A stretch of DNA of 64,000 bases from a bacterium (GTDB taxonomy: Bacteria; Desulfobacterota; JAPLJL01), in the NCBI GenBank assembly GCA_028713675.1, contig JAQTNV010000007.1, positions 23,043 to 87,042 on the forward strand. The letters run 5' to 3'. Shown here piece by piece: positions 18,426 through 27,065 of the stretch. Within the stretch, counting starts at the first letter, position 1. Each line of letters starts with the position of its first letter. The translations under genes and the position numbers were made by a program. The notes beneath the pieces are model-generated. The model did no database searches and was not told the DNA's origin. It saw only the letters and a list, made by a program, of their open reading frames with translations.

Positions 18426-18911
18426 TTGGCGATTGACGTTGAAAACTATTACCGCCGGTACGGACCGATGGTGCTCCGTCGTTGCCGATCCCTGCTCCGG
18501 AACGAAGACCAAGCGATGGATGCCATGCATGACACTTTTGTCGAACTCCTCCAGGCCCGGGCAAGACTGGAGCCCGAGGCCCCCTCCAGTCTCCTGTTCC
18601 GGATAGCCACCAACATCTGTCTGAACCGGATCCGCGCGGCCAGACGCCGGCCGGAGGATGCCAATACCGAGTTGATTAATCGTTTGGCTTCGATCGAGGA
18701 ACCGGAAACCCTTCTCTCGGCCCAGAACCTCCTCGACCGGCTCTTCGCCCGGGAAAAGCCGTCCACCCGGACCATCGCCGTGCTCCACCTGCTGGACGGT
18801 TTGACCCTGGAAGAAGTGGCGCGGGAGGTGGGTCTCTCCGTCTCCGGAGTGCGCAAGCGCCTGAGTTCCCTCCGCGCCAATCTGGAGAATCTGGAAGGAG
18901 TGCCAAAATGA
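18426..18911 (+). CDS. ECF-type sigma-70 family RNA polymerase sigma factor
   Basis: A 161-residue sigma factor. Region 2 is recognisable in LLRNEDQAMDAMHDTFVELL (about 26-45), followed by FRIATNICLNRIRAARR. Region 4 is a helix-turn-helix (LEEVAREVGLSVSGVRKRL, about 132-150). An in-frame TAG just upstream forces the start to the TTG at 18426 or a later codon. Its last codons overlap the start of the next gene (ATGA), which indicates translational coupling. It probably directs expression of its own operon and of unlinked targets under control of the membrane protein encoded next. Confidence 0.85.
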   Translation: MAIDVENYYRRYGPMVLRRCRSLLRNEDQAMDAMHDTFVELLQARARLEPEAPSSLLFRIATNICLNRIRAARRRPEDANTELINRLASIEEPETLLSAQNLLDRLFAREKPSTRTIAVLHLLDGLTLEEVAREVGLSVSGVRKRLSSLRANLENLEGVPK

Positions 18912-19696
18912 ATAAAAAAAGAGTCGTGCCAGATTTCCTCTTGGAGCAACTCATTCTGGGTGAACTCCCGCCCGAAAAGGAAGCCGAGGTTCTCCGGGAT
19001 CTGGAGGCGGAGCCCGGCGGGAGGGACCGCCTGGCCCGTCTTCGGGCTTCGAATCAGGATATTCTCGGAACCTATCCGCCGGAAAAGGCTGCGGCCGAGA
19101 TCAATCGACGTCTGGCCCTGACCCGATCGGAACCCCGGACCCGGCCGGCCCGCTCCCGCACCTGGGTATTGGCTCCCGTTCTGGCTGCCGCGGCAGCTGT
19201 CCTGTTTTTTGTCATCCTGCCCCTGGAACGGGGACCGGAGGTGAGCCTGCAAACCTCTCGGGTCAAGGGAAGTCCCGGTTTGATGATCTACCGAAAGGTT
19301 CCTCAGGGGGTGGAGGAACTGGGCCGCGGATCCCGGGTCCGGCCGGGAGACGTGCTCCAGGTCAGTTACCGGGCCGCCGGGGCCGCCGAGGGAGTGATTA
19401 TCTCCGTGGATGGACGGGGTGCGGTCACTTTGCATTTCCCCGTTTCTCCCGACAATCCCACCACGCTTAACGGGGAAGGCGCCCAGGCCCTTCCACGCGC
19501 TTATGAACTTGACGACGCCCCGGATTTCGAGCGCTTTTTCTTCGTCACCTCCGATCAGCCGATTGCGATCGAAACGGTATTGGCCGCCGGGCGGGCCCTC
19601 GGGGCCGAGATGAAAAAGGCCCTGGTCCTGCCGGACGGCCTGCGCCAGGTCGATTTTCTCTTAAGCAAATCTTCTTCCCAGGAGGGAAAGCCATGA
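18908..19696 (+). CDS. anti-sigma/ActD-like single-pass membrane protein
   Basis: A 262-residue protein with a soluble N-terminus (LLEQLILGELPPEKEAEVLRDL, resembling anti-sigma zinc-finger-less N-termini), one membrane helix around residues 90-107 (VLAPVLAAAAAVLFFVILPL), and an extracytoplasmic domain with GSRVRPGDVLQVSYRAA, like DUF4384/ActD-type domains. It overlaps both neighbours by ATGA. By position it should hold the sigma factor at the membrane and sense a periplasmic signal, perhaps the state of the secreted caspase-like protein. That role is inferred. Confidence 0.7.
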   Translation: MNKKRVVPDFLLEQLILGELPPEKEAEVLRDLEAEPGGRDRLARLRASNQDILGTYPPEKAAAEINRRLALTRSEPRTRPARSRTWVLAPVLAAAAAVLFFVILPLERGPEVSLQTSRVKGSPGLMIYRKVPQGVEELGRGSRVRPGDVLQVSYRAAGAAEGVIISVDGRGAVTLHFPVSPDNPTTLNGEGAQALPRAYELDDAPDFERFFFVTSDQPIAIETVLAAGRALGAEMKKALVLPDGLRQVDFLLSKSSSQEGKP

Positions 19697-22017
19697 AGAT
19701 TATCAGCAGATCCCATTTGCCGATTTTATATTTTTTGCTGTTCGTAATCGCCTGGCCGCGCTCCGGTTTTCCGGCCCCGGCCTCCGGGGTGGACGACCCC
19801 GTCCCCGCCACCCTTCGCCGTTTCGCCCTGGTGGCCGGCGCCAACAACGGCGGGCCCCAGCGTGTGCTCCTGCACTATGCCCAGTCCGACGCCCGGGCGG
19901 TGGCCCGGGTCCTGCGTGACCTGGGCGGCATTTCGCCCGAAGACACCATCCTGCTTCTGGAACCCGGCCCCGATGCCCTGGAAGCAGCTTTCCTCCGGAT
20001 GAAAACCCTGATCTCCGAAGCCCGGGCCCGGGGTTTTCGAACCGAATTATTCTTTTACTTCTCCGGACATTCCGACGAAGAGGGCCTGCTTTTGAACAAC
20101 CGGCATTTCAATTATCCAGAAATCCGTCAGATCCTGAACACCATGCCGGCCGATGTCCGCATTGCCGTCCTCGACTCCTGCGCCTCGGGGGCCCTGACCC
20201 GGGGGAAAGGCGGAAAATGGCAGGCGCCGCTCCTGGCGGACACCTCGACCCAGGTGCGGGGACACGCCTTTCTCACCTCCGCCTCTTCCGACGAGACCGC
20301 CCAGGAATCGGACCGGGTGGGGGGATCTTTCTTTACCCATTACCTGGTTTCGGGACTCCGCGGGGCCGCCGACGAAAGCCGGGACGGACGCATCACGCTC
20401 AACGAGGCCTATCAGTATGCTTTCAATGAAACCCTGGCCCGCACCGAGTTGACCCAACCCGGTCCCCAGCATCCCAACTACGACATCCAGCTGGCGGGCA
20501 GCGGTGAGCTGGTCATTACCGATCTCCACTCCGCTTCCGCGATCCTGGTTCTGGCCCCCGGGCTGGAAGGGCGCCTGTTCATCCGTGATGCCGACGGCCG
20601 GTTGGTGGCGGAAATCAATAAGCCCGGCGGTCGCGCCATGAACCTGGGTCTCGAACCCGGCGTTTACCGGGTTTCCCTGGAACGGGATACCCAGCTGCGC
20701 CAAGGAACGGTCACCCTCACCGAAGGCCAGGAAACCCGTTTGGACCCTGATTCTCTGGATAAGATCGAACCCGAGCCGGCGTCAACCCGCGGAGGAAAGC
20801 CCTCCGAGCCTTTTCTCCCTCCGCCTCCACCGGATAAAGAGATAGTCGTTCGCCCGTTCAGTTTGTCCTTCGTCCCCGGCCTGAGCACCAATTACGGGGC
20901 TTCCATCAAATACCGGGTGAAAAACAATTTTTCGATCAACCTCTTTTTTGATTGGAGCGATATCCTTTCGGGGGCGGAAGTTTCCGGAATCGGAGCGGTA
21001 AGATCCCAGAATGTCGAAGGGGCTCAATTGGCCGGTGTATTCAATTACGCCGGCGGCCGTTTGGCCGGCCTACAGGCATCCGGCGTGGCCAACGCCGCCT
21101 TGGGATCCGGCCGGGGCGTCCAAGCCGCCGGGGTGGCCAACTATTCCGGATCTTTCCGGGGGATCCAGGCCGCTGGCGTAGTAAATATTTCCAGCGGACA
21201 CGTTAACGGCGCCCAACTCACCAGCGTGATGAATGTCGCGGATTCATTTAAAGGTTTTCAGGGTTCCGGCACGGTCAACGTCTCCTTGGGAAACGTCCAC
21301 GGCGCCCAAATCAGCGGTACCGCAAACTATGCCGGTTCCATCACGGGCCTGCAAGCAAGCGTAATCAATGTAGCTTCCGGAGAAGCACATGGCCTGCAGG
21401 TGAGCGTGATCAACTACGGAGGCAAAGTTCATGGTTCCCAGATCGGGGTAATAAATGTGGCCCAGAAAGTTGACGGCGCTTCCATCGGGATCATCAACGT
21501 AGCCCAGGAAGTCAACGGCGCCTCGATCGGGCTCATTAATTATGCCGGCAACGGCATCCTGGAACCTACGATTTGGGCCAGTGATACCTCTCTCTTTAAC
21601 ATCGGACTCAAGATGGGAAGCCGTCATTTCTATGGGATTTTAGGTTCCGGCACCCATCCCTTCGGCAGCCAGGAATACTCATCTGCGATTGTTGGCTTCG
21701 GCAGTCACCTCGAATCGAAGCCCGCCTGGATAGATATCGATCTGCTCTACGAACGACTCTACGCCGATTATGTCGAAAGCGATGATATTGACTTCATCAG
21801 CAAATTTCAGGTTTCGGTCGGGCATCGGATTCTGGACCAGCTTTCCCTCTACGCCGGGCCCACGCTTAATTTCCTCTGCTCGGAAGTAAGGGACGGAGCG
21901 GGGCTGGGCCTGAACTTCTGGAGCCATACGGACGGTGACCGCAACCTGAGGCTCTTCCCCGGATTCGTCCTGGGACTGCAGTATGAGCCTCGATGGGGAA
22001 AATTAAATATTCATTGA
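19693..22017 (+). CDS. secreted caspase-like (peptidase C14) protein with surface-repeat domain
   Basis: A 774-residue protein. A signal peptide (1-28) is followed by a C14 caspase fold at about 42-265, with catalytic His126 in FYFSGHSDEEG and Cys163 in VLDSCASGAL, both intact. A PEGA-like beta segment lies around 275-355 and a Pro-rich linker around 360-380. From about 430 to 620 there is a run of about 19-21-residue repeats with the pattern GxQxSGVxNxAxG (for example GLQASGVANAALGSG and GSQIGVINVAQKV), and a beta-rich C-terminus ends the protein. The repeats and C-terminus resemble surface proteins of the LA_2272 type. It is coupled to the sigma/anti-sigma pair by ATGA. A periplasmic or outer-surface protease in envelope stress or programmed death is plausible but unproven. 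Confidence 0.82.
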   Translation: MKIISRSHLPILYFLLFVIAWPRSGFPAPASGVDDPVPATLRRFALVAGANNGGPQRVLLHYAQSDARAVARVLRDLGGISPEDTILLLEPGPDALEAAFLRMKTLISEARARGFRTELFFYFSGHSDEEGLLLNNRHFNYPEIRQILNTMPADVRIAVLDSCASGALTRGKGGKWQAPLLADTSTQVRGHAFLTSASSDETAQESDRVGGSFFTHYLVSGLRGAADESRDGRITLNEAYQYAFNETLARTELTQPGPQHPNYDIQLAGSGELVITDLHSASAILVLAPGLEGRLFIRDADGRLVAEINKPGGRAMNLGLEPGVYRVSLERDTQLRQGTVTLTEGQETRLDPDSLDKIEPEPASTRGGKPSEPFLPPPPPDKEIVVRPFSLSFVPGLSTNYGASIKYRVKNNFSINLFFDWSDILSGAEVSGIGAVRSQNVEGAQLAGVFNYAGGRLAGLQASGVANAALGSGRGVQAAGVANYSGSFRGIQAAGVVNISSGHVNGAQLTSVMNVADSFKGFQGSGTVNVSLGNVHGAQISGTANYAGSITGLQASVINVASGEAHGLQVSVINYGGKVHGSQIGVINVAQKVDGASIGIINVAQEVNGASIGLINYAGNGILEPTIWASDTSLFNIGLKMGSRHFYGILGSGTHPFGSQEYSSAIVGFGSHLESKPAWIDIDLLYERLYADYVESDDIDFISKFQVSVGHRILDQLSLYAGPTLNFLCSEVRDGAGLGLNFWSHTDGDRNLRLFPGFVLGLQYEPRWGKLNIH

Positions 22018-22130
22018 AGAAAGTGAGAAGGTTTCAAATCGCTTGGGGGGATTAATAATTGCCAGGAAAGTCTGGGTTACTGGTTTCCGGTTTTCGTTAA
22101 CTTTTCCCGCGGGGCTTCGCTCGTCCGCAA

Positions 22131-22166
22131 CGCTTCGGGATCGGATCGAAAGACCTCGCACTACTT
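22131..22166. repeat. dispersed spacer word, copy 1
   Basis: The phrase cgggatcggatcgaaag followed by cctcgcactac recurs with few changes at 33965-33998. Both copies lie in spacers next to short hairpin repeats. Function unknown. Confidence 0.5.
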
Positions 22167-22200
22167 GCTGACGGCTACTTATGTTTTTTTCTAACCACTT

Positions 22201-22226
22201 CGCAACCTAAAGGTTGCGGCTACCGG
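22201..22226. repeat. REP-like hairpin, copy A
   Basis: cgcaacct-aa-aggttgcg followed by gctaccgg. It belongs to a family of stem-loops with a conserved gctacc tail. Further copies lie at 35371-35396, 45024-45047, 44007-44030, 48733-48756 and 45269-45292. Confidence 0.65.
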
Positions 22227-22289
22227 CTATTTGCAACTTGCTACCTGCTGCCTTTGACCGGTTATTTGCTACCGGTTTCTGGCTACCTG

Positions 22290-23372
22290 TTACTGCTTTT
22301 TCCCCCGGTATTCCTCGAGGATGCTCAGGGTCCGGCTCAGGAGCCAGGTGGGATAAAGCTTGTTGCTGAATTTCCGGTACAGGGGTTCGGCTTCCTTGCG
22401 GATGGATTTGATCTCTTCGTCGCTTAATTTCACCGGCTGGATTCCGCGGGAGATCAGGTTCAGGTAAGCCTGCTGGTTGCCCTGACGGGCCAGCTTTTTG
22501 TACTCCGGGATAAGAAGGGCCAGGGCCTCCGCGACAATCTTTTTCAGGTCCGGGGGCAAGGTCTCGAAGAATTTCTTATCCAGAACCAGGGCCGAAGGCG
22601 GGTAATAGAACGGGGGATCAACAACAGTTTTGGCATAGCGGTACCACTGCCGGGCGATCGCCGCGTCGTAAGGGCAGTAAAAAGCGTCGGCTTTTCCCGC
22701 CCCGAGATATTTCAAAACGTCGTTCAGGCTGACGGGAAGGGTCGGGAAATCCTGCTCCTGAAAATATTCGGTCATGACCGGATCCCACTTCCAGGCCCAG
22801 ATCCGTCCGTCCTTGAAGTCACGCAAGGATTTGATGGGCCTGCCGGAAAAAATGTAATTGAACCCGATGTCGAGCCACCCGGCCAGGATGAACCCCCGCT
22901 CCTCGAAAAAACCCTTGAACTGCGGGGTCAGCTTCTCCAGGACATAATCGGCTTCCCCATTATCCCTGATCAGGAAGGGCAGGGAAATAATCGCGGTCTC
23001 CGGAACCATGATGCCGAGGCCGATATTGGTAAAGTTTCCGCCCTGGATCTGCCCCGTCCGGATCTTGATAAAAGCGTCCGGCTCTTCACCCAGGACCGAG
23101 TCCATTGTCCAGATGATTTTGACCCGGCCCCCGGATTTGTCCTCTACGTATTTCTTGAATTTCAGGCCGAAGTCCGCCCAGACCGTCCCTTCGGCAGCCA
23201 TGGAGGACAACTTGACGGTATATTCGGATCCGGCCGGGGCCGGCTTCGTGCCGGCGGGCGCGGGTTTGGCGGTTTGGGACCAGGAGGAGGAAGGGAAGGC
23301 CAGCAAGGATAAAATCCCGACGAGCAAGACTATCGTGATTCTGGAAAACGCCGATATTTTTTTCTTTGGCAT
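22290..23372 (-). CDS. TRAP transporter substrate-binding protein (DctP family)
   Basis: About 360 residues from the ATG at 23372, which gives a good signal peptide (MPKKKISAFSRITIVLLVGI, then FPSSSWSQ). The frame stays open 28 codons further upstream, but that extension would bury the signal. The DctP-type domain has VKLSSMAAEGTVWADFG near the start, IRTGQIQGGNFTNIGLG, and KADAFYCPYDAAIARQW. This is the periplasmic solute receptor of a tripartite ATP-independent transporter. No dctQ or dctM gene is nearby, so it is an orphan. A second, related receptor lies at 25758-26807. Confidence 0.85.
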   Translation of the reverse strand: MPKKKISAFSRITIVLLVGILSLLAFPSSSWSQTAKPAPAGTKPAPAGSEYTVKLSSMAAEGTVWADFGLKFKKYVEDKSGGRVKIIWTMDSVLGEEPDAFIKIRTGQIQGGNFTNIGLGIMVPETAIISLPFLIRDNGEADYVLEKLTPQFKGFFEERGFILAGWLDIGFNYIFSGRPIKSLRDFKDGRIWAWKWDPVMTEYFQEQDFPTLPVSLNDVLKYLGAGKADAFYCPYDAAIARQWYRYAKTVVDPPFYYPPSALVLDKKFFETLPPDLKKIVAEALALLIPEYKKLARQGNQQAYLNLISRGIQPVKLSDEEIKSIRKEAEPLYRKFSNKLYPTWLLSRTLSILEEYRGKKQ

Positions 23373-23549
23373 GGCAGTCCGCTTTTTCTGACTGGTTAAT
23401 ATTATCAGAGGAAAAAGATTTTTCAAAATCCGGACCCCGGCTCCCGCGATTTCCAAATTGAATTCTCCGGATGTTTATTCAAACTTATTGCTTGAATAAA
23501 GAACCGTCCAATGATATGTTTTAAAAGGTTCTCTTCTTCCAGTTAATAT

Positions 23550-24344
23550 ATGAATCCTTCTTTATCAAATCGAGTCAGCCGCGCCCATCCCCGGATCCCA
23601 GCCAATTATAAATATTTCGTCTCCTGCGAAGACAAGTCCTTTGACGGGATCACCCACGATATTTCCCCGGGCGGAATCGCGATCTTCGCCGATCATGATC
23701 TGCCGCCCGCCCATGAACTGTCGATCAAGCTCTTTATCCCCGATGTCAACCTGCACCTGGACGCCAAGGGCAAGGTCATCTATTGCATCGGGAACCCGCA
23801 TCCCTCCCGGCAGTCGACCAAGTACCTGATCGGGCTCCAGTTTGCGGAGGATGTTCTCGAAGACCTGTTCACCAAGAATACCCGGGGGCAGGTCAGCCGT
23901 CACACCCCCGCCCAGACCATCACCATCAGTGCCCCGGCAAAACTCTGTTTTGAGCTTCTGGGCTGTTTCGAGCGATATCCGGAGTGGTCCTCGGGGGTGA
24001 AACAATCCCGAATAATGGAGCGCTACCCGGACGGAAGGGGCAAGCGGGTGGAATTCCTGCATGATTTTTTCCTGAACCGGATCCATTATGCCCTGGATTT
24101 TTCCTATGACGACGAAAAAAATATTTTCCACTGCGTCAGCGCCGGGGCCGCCCGGGAAATTCTCAACCTGACCGGGAGCTTTATTTTCGTTCCCAAAGGA
24201 AAGGATTCCGTTTTCGCCACCTGTGAACTGGATGTCACCCTTTCGTGCGTTCCCTCCCCGCAGATGATCCAGTATGTCTCCTCCATCCTCATGCGGAAGG
24301 AAATGTACAATTTCAAGAAGTTTGTCGAAAGCAATCCGAAGTAA
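23550..24344 (+). CDS. PilZ domain fused to SRPBCC (START-like) domain
   Basis: A 264-residue two-domain protein. The N-terminal PilZ domain has both c-di-GMP binding signatures: RxxxR as Arg11-Arg15 (RAHPR) and DxSxxG as Asp37-Ser39-Gly42 (HDISPGG). From about 125 to the end is an SRPBCC-like hydrophobic-ligand domain (ITISAPAKLCFELLGCFERY, PEWSSGVKQSRIMERYPDGR, FVPKGKDSVFATCELDVTLS). No signal peptide is present, so it is cytoplasmic. A c-di-GMP-gated lipid- or polyketide-binding function is a reasonable hypothesis. It stands alone, with an inverted repeat after it. Confidence 0.8.
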   Translation: MNPSLSNRVSRAHPRIPANYKYFVSCEDKSFDGITHDISPGGIAIFADHDLPPAHELSIKLFIPDVNLHLDAKGKVIYCIGNPHPSRQSTKYLIGLQFAEDVLEDLFTKNTRGQVSRHTPAQTITISAPAKLCFELLGCFERYPEWSSGVKQSRIMERYPDGRGKRVEFLHDFFLNRIHYALDFSYDDEKNIFHCVSAGAAREILNLTGSFIFVPKGKDSVFATCELDVTLSCVPSPQMIQYVSSILMRKEMYNFKKFVESNPK

Positions 24345-24378
24345 AAACTCTCCCTAATCACCTTTCGAGTTTAGGCTG

Positions 24379-24400
24379 CCGGGTTTCGAATTAAACCCGG
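24379..24400. terminator. inverted repeat after the PilZ gene
   Basis: CCGGGTTT-CGAATT-AAACCCGG forms an 8-bp stem 35 bp after the PilZ-SRPBCC stop. There is no clear T-run, so it is a weak terminator candidate. Confidence 0.35.
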
Positions 24401-24485
24401 GAGTGAATTGTTGACTTTATTACCCACGGAGATGAAGCTTTATCCTGTAAAGATTAAGTCTTTCGCAGAACCAAGGAGGATAAAA

Positions 24486-25661
24486 ATGTCCGGATTAATC
24501 AATTATCCAAACCGCCGAACCGCAGCGGACCTATTCCTTCCGGCGTTCCTGCTCGCCGGTTTCCTCGGCTCCTGCGGGGGGGGCACCGGGACCTCCGGAG
24601 GCGGAGACGTGAAAACGGCCTTCGGGCCTTTCTCGGAAACCACCGTCTACACCTCCCAGGTGACCAAGCCGGACGGGACCCAGGAAGTCTTCACCGGGCA
24701 AACCGCCGGGCAAAAGGTGATCAACGGGGTCTCCTACGCGCGGCACCAGTTCGGGCCTTCGAATGCCACCACCCCGAAGCGGGGGTTGGAGGTCTGGGTG
24801 AATCTGAAGGATGAAAAACTCGCGTTCGCGGGAGGACAGACTTATTACTCGACCGCCAGCAACGCCAGCCAGCCCTATCTCGCGGTCACACTCGACCAGC
24901 CGCTGGAAATCGACACCCTCCCCCCGGTCGGCGTTCCCCAGACCTTCCACGTCCAGGGCGATTTCTCCCTGCAGGAAACCGGCATTCCCGACCCTTACCC
25001 GGTTGACGAGGACGTCACCTACACCCTGGAGGACGACGCCGCCACGGTCGATACCGGGATGGGGAAAATATATAACTGCCGCCGCTACACGGGCTCGGCC
25101 ACGGTCGGGGGAACGCTTTTCGAGGCCGAGCTGTATTATAAGCCCGAGATCGGACCCGTGTCGGGCAAGGTGAACTGGCCCCCTCCCAACGGCTTTTCAG
25201 CGGATCTTCTTTCCGTCGCCGACAATGGAGCTTCGGAAGACGGCTACAACACCATCCAGGCAACCAAGGTAATCGGCCCGGCCAACCCGTCTTTCCAGCT
25301 GAGCACCTACGACGTCAACCAGGATTTCGACGCGGATAAGGACAGCCATGCCAAGATGCTGCTCGAATTCCGCTGGGCGGACGAGCAGAAGGCCAAGGAG
25401 ACCTCCCAGCCCTACGTGAACCCCGAGTTCGGCACGGTCTGGGGGATCTACCCGTACGAACTGGTGTCGTCACCGGTGAGCATCTTTTTCCCCGAGGAAA
25501 ACGGGAAGGGGTTCACCTACTGGATGGCCTACGTCGACCAGGCGGCCAAGAACGAATCCCAGAACGGCATCGCTTACCATATCTCCCTCAACCTTGAGTC
25601 CTTCATCACCAGCGAGATGCGCGTGACCGGCCGGATCCATTACAAGCTTTATCAGCCGTGA
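24486..25661 (+). CDS. lipoprotein, function unknown
   Basis: A 391-residue protein starting at the ATG preceded by aaggagg (24473-24479). The frame is open 26 codons further upstream, but that start lacks a ribosome site. It has a signal peptide and a lipobox ending at Cys30 (GFLGSCGGG), then a Gly/Ser-rich tether. The mature region is rich in aromatic and Thr residues (TVYTSQVTKPDGTQEVFTGQ, YYSTASNASQPYLAVTLDQP). I do not recognise the fold. It is probably anchored in the outer or inner membrane. Confidence 0.75.
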   Translation: MSGLINYPNRRTAADLFLPAFLLAGFLGSCGGGTGTSGGGDVKTAFGPFSETTVYTSQVTKPDGTQEVFTGQTAGQKVINGVSYARHQFGPSNATTPKRGLEVWVNLKDEKLAFAGGQTYYSTASNASQPYLAVTLDQPLEIDTLPPVGVPQTFHVQGDFSLQETGIPDPYPVDEDVTYTLEDDAATVDTGMGKIYNCRRYTGSATVGGTLFEAELYYKPEIGPVSGKVNWPPPNGFSADLLSVADNGASEDGYNTIQATKVIGPANPSFQLSTYDVNQDFDADKDSHAKMLLEFRWADEQKAKETSQPYVNPEFGTVWGIYPYELVSSPVSIFFPEENGKGFTYWMAYVDQAAKNESQNGIAYHISLNLESFITSEMRVTGRIHYKLYQP

Positions 25662-25757
25662 GAAAAACAGTTTCGCCTGCCCGAGCTGACGCTCGCGTCG
25701 GCCAGGGAGTTTTCGGGTCTCGGGTTTAAAGTTAAGAAAAAGAAAGAAGAAAATACC

Positions 25758-26807
25758 TTATTGGGCGGCAGGATGGGATTGGAGGCGGAACTCTTCCAGG
25801 ACTGAGCGGAGCTTCTGCAGGAGCGGGAGGGGATAATATTTTCCCGCCAGCTTATCCTGGACCTCAACGGCCCGCGCCCTGACTTCCCGGAGCAGTTCCG
25901 GGCCGGAAGGATTTTCTATTAATCCGTGCGCCTTGAGTCCCCGGCAGGCCTTTTCCTCGTCTTCCCTCACCTTCCGGGTCAGGTCCGGAAGCAATAAGCG
26001 CCATCCTTTTAACACAATCTCCTGAAGATCAGACGGGAGCTGGTCGAAAAATTTACGTTCCAGGACCACTGCCCCCGGTGAATAGCCGTAAGTGAAATCG
26101 GACATGTATTTGGTCTCCGGGTACCACTGCAGGGGAATGATGGTCAGGCAGGAGCCGATGAAGGAATCAACCATGCCGGTCTTGAGCGAGTTTAAAACCT
26201 CGGGCAGTTGCAAAGGAAAAAGGTTTTTTACCCCCAGGATCCGGAGGGCTTCTTCAACCACCGGCTCCCCGGCCCAGGACCAGAACTTGGTTTGATCGTA
26301 ATCCCGGATCGAGTTGATCGGTATCCGGGTATAGATCCGGACATAGCCGACTTCGAACCAGCCGGCCAGGATCAGGTCGCGCTCCCTGAGGATCTGCTGG
26401 AAAACCGGGGTAAGTTTTTCCAGAGCATAGTCGGATTCCTGGAAATTCATGATCAGCTGGGGAAGTTCCAGGACCTTGAAGTCATCGGCGATAATCCCCA
26501 TTCCCATCAGGGTGATCACCGCCCCCTGGATCTGCCCGATCCGGAGTTTCCGCACCTCGTCCGGCTCATCCCCCATGATCGCTCCCATGTATAGAGCCAC
26601 GTTGACCCGGCCGCCGGATTCCTTTTCCACGTAGTCCGCGTAATTGTGGAAAACATCCCCCCAGCCCGTCCCATCCGGGGCGATCGTGGCGATCTTGAGG
26701 TTGTATTGGGGTTTATCCCCGGCCGGGACGGAAGGCGCCAGGGCTATAAGTAGAATAAGGGTGGAAAAAATGCTGATAAAATTTTTGCCTGGTATCAAAG
26801 CGCTCAT
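25758..26807 (-). CDS. TRAP transporter substrate-binding protein (DctP family)
   Basis: A 349-residue receptor with an N-terminal signal (FISIFSTLILLIALAPSVPAG) and DctP-family features: LKIATIAPDGTGWGDVFHNY, VNVALYMGAIMGDEPDEV, RIGQIQGAVITLMGMGI, and ALEKLTPVFQQILRERDLIL. It is clearly related to the receptor at 22290-23372 but diverged. It is an orphan receptor with no membrane subunits nearby. It is divergent from the nucleoside-hydrolase-like gene across a 258-bp AT-rich spacer. Confidence 0.85.
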   Translation of the reverse strand: MSALIPGKNFISIFSTLILLIALAPSVPAGDKPQYNLKIATIAPDGTGWGDVFHNYADYVEKESGGRVNVALYMGAIMGDEPDEVRKLRIGQIQGAVITLMGMGIIADDFKVLELPQLIMNFQESDYALEKLTPVFQQILRERDLILAGWFEVGYVRIYTRIPINSIRDYDQTKFWSWAGEPVVEEALRILGVKNLFPLQLPEVLNSLKTGMVDSFIGSCLTIIPLQWYPETKYMSDFTYGYSPGAVVLERKFFDQLPSDLQEIVLKGWRLLLPDLTRKVREDEEKACRGLKAHGLIENPSGPELLREVRARAVEVQDKLAGKYYPLPLLQKLRSVLEEFRLQSHPAAQ

Positions 26808-27065
26808 GGAGTTGAATTTTAATTGATTAATGAGGCGGCATCAATTGATTATTTCAATTATTTCAATTACTTATGACTCATCGCGTCAATCCGATCGGGC
26901 GGGTCCATTCGGCTTGTGTTGTCCGTTTCGTACTAAAAATAAGGACGAGATAAACGAAAGATACAAAGATGTAGAAAAGTATAATTCGGGGACTGGAGAC
27001 ATTCGGGTTACCGCGTTATTTTACCTGTTTGACTGAATAAGAATGTTTCTTTAAATTAATAAGTA

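Noticed and set aside
24379-24400. Part of a tRNA gene (ggtttcgaatt resembles a T-loop)
   Set aside because: No acceptor, D- or anticodon arm can be folded around it; it is a simple inverted repeat.
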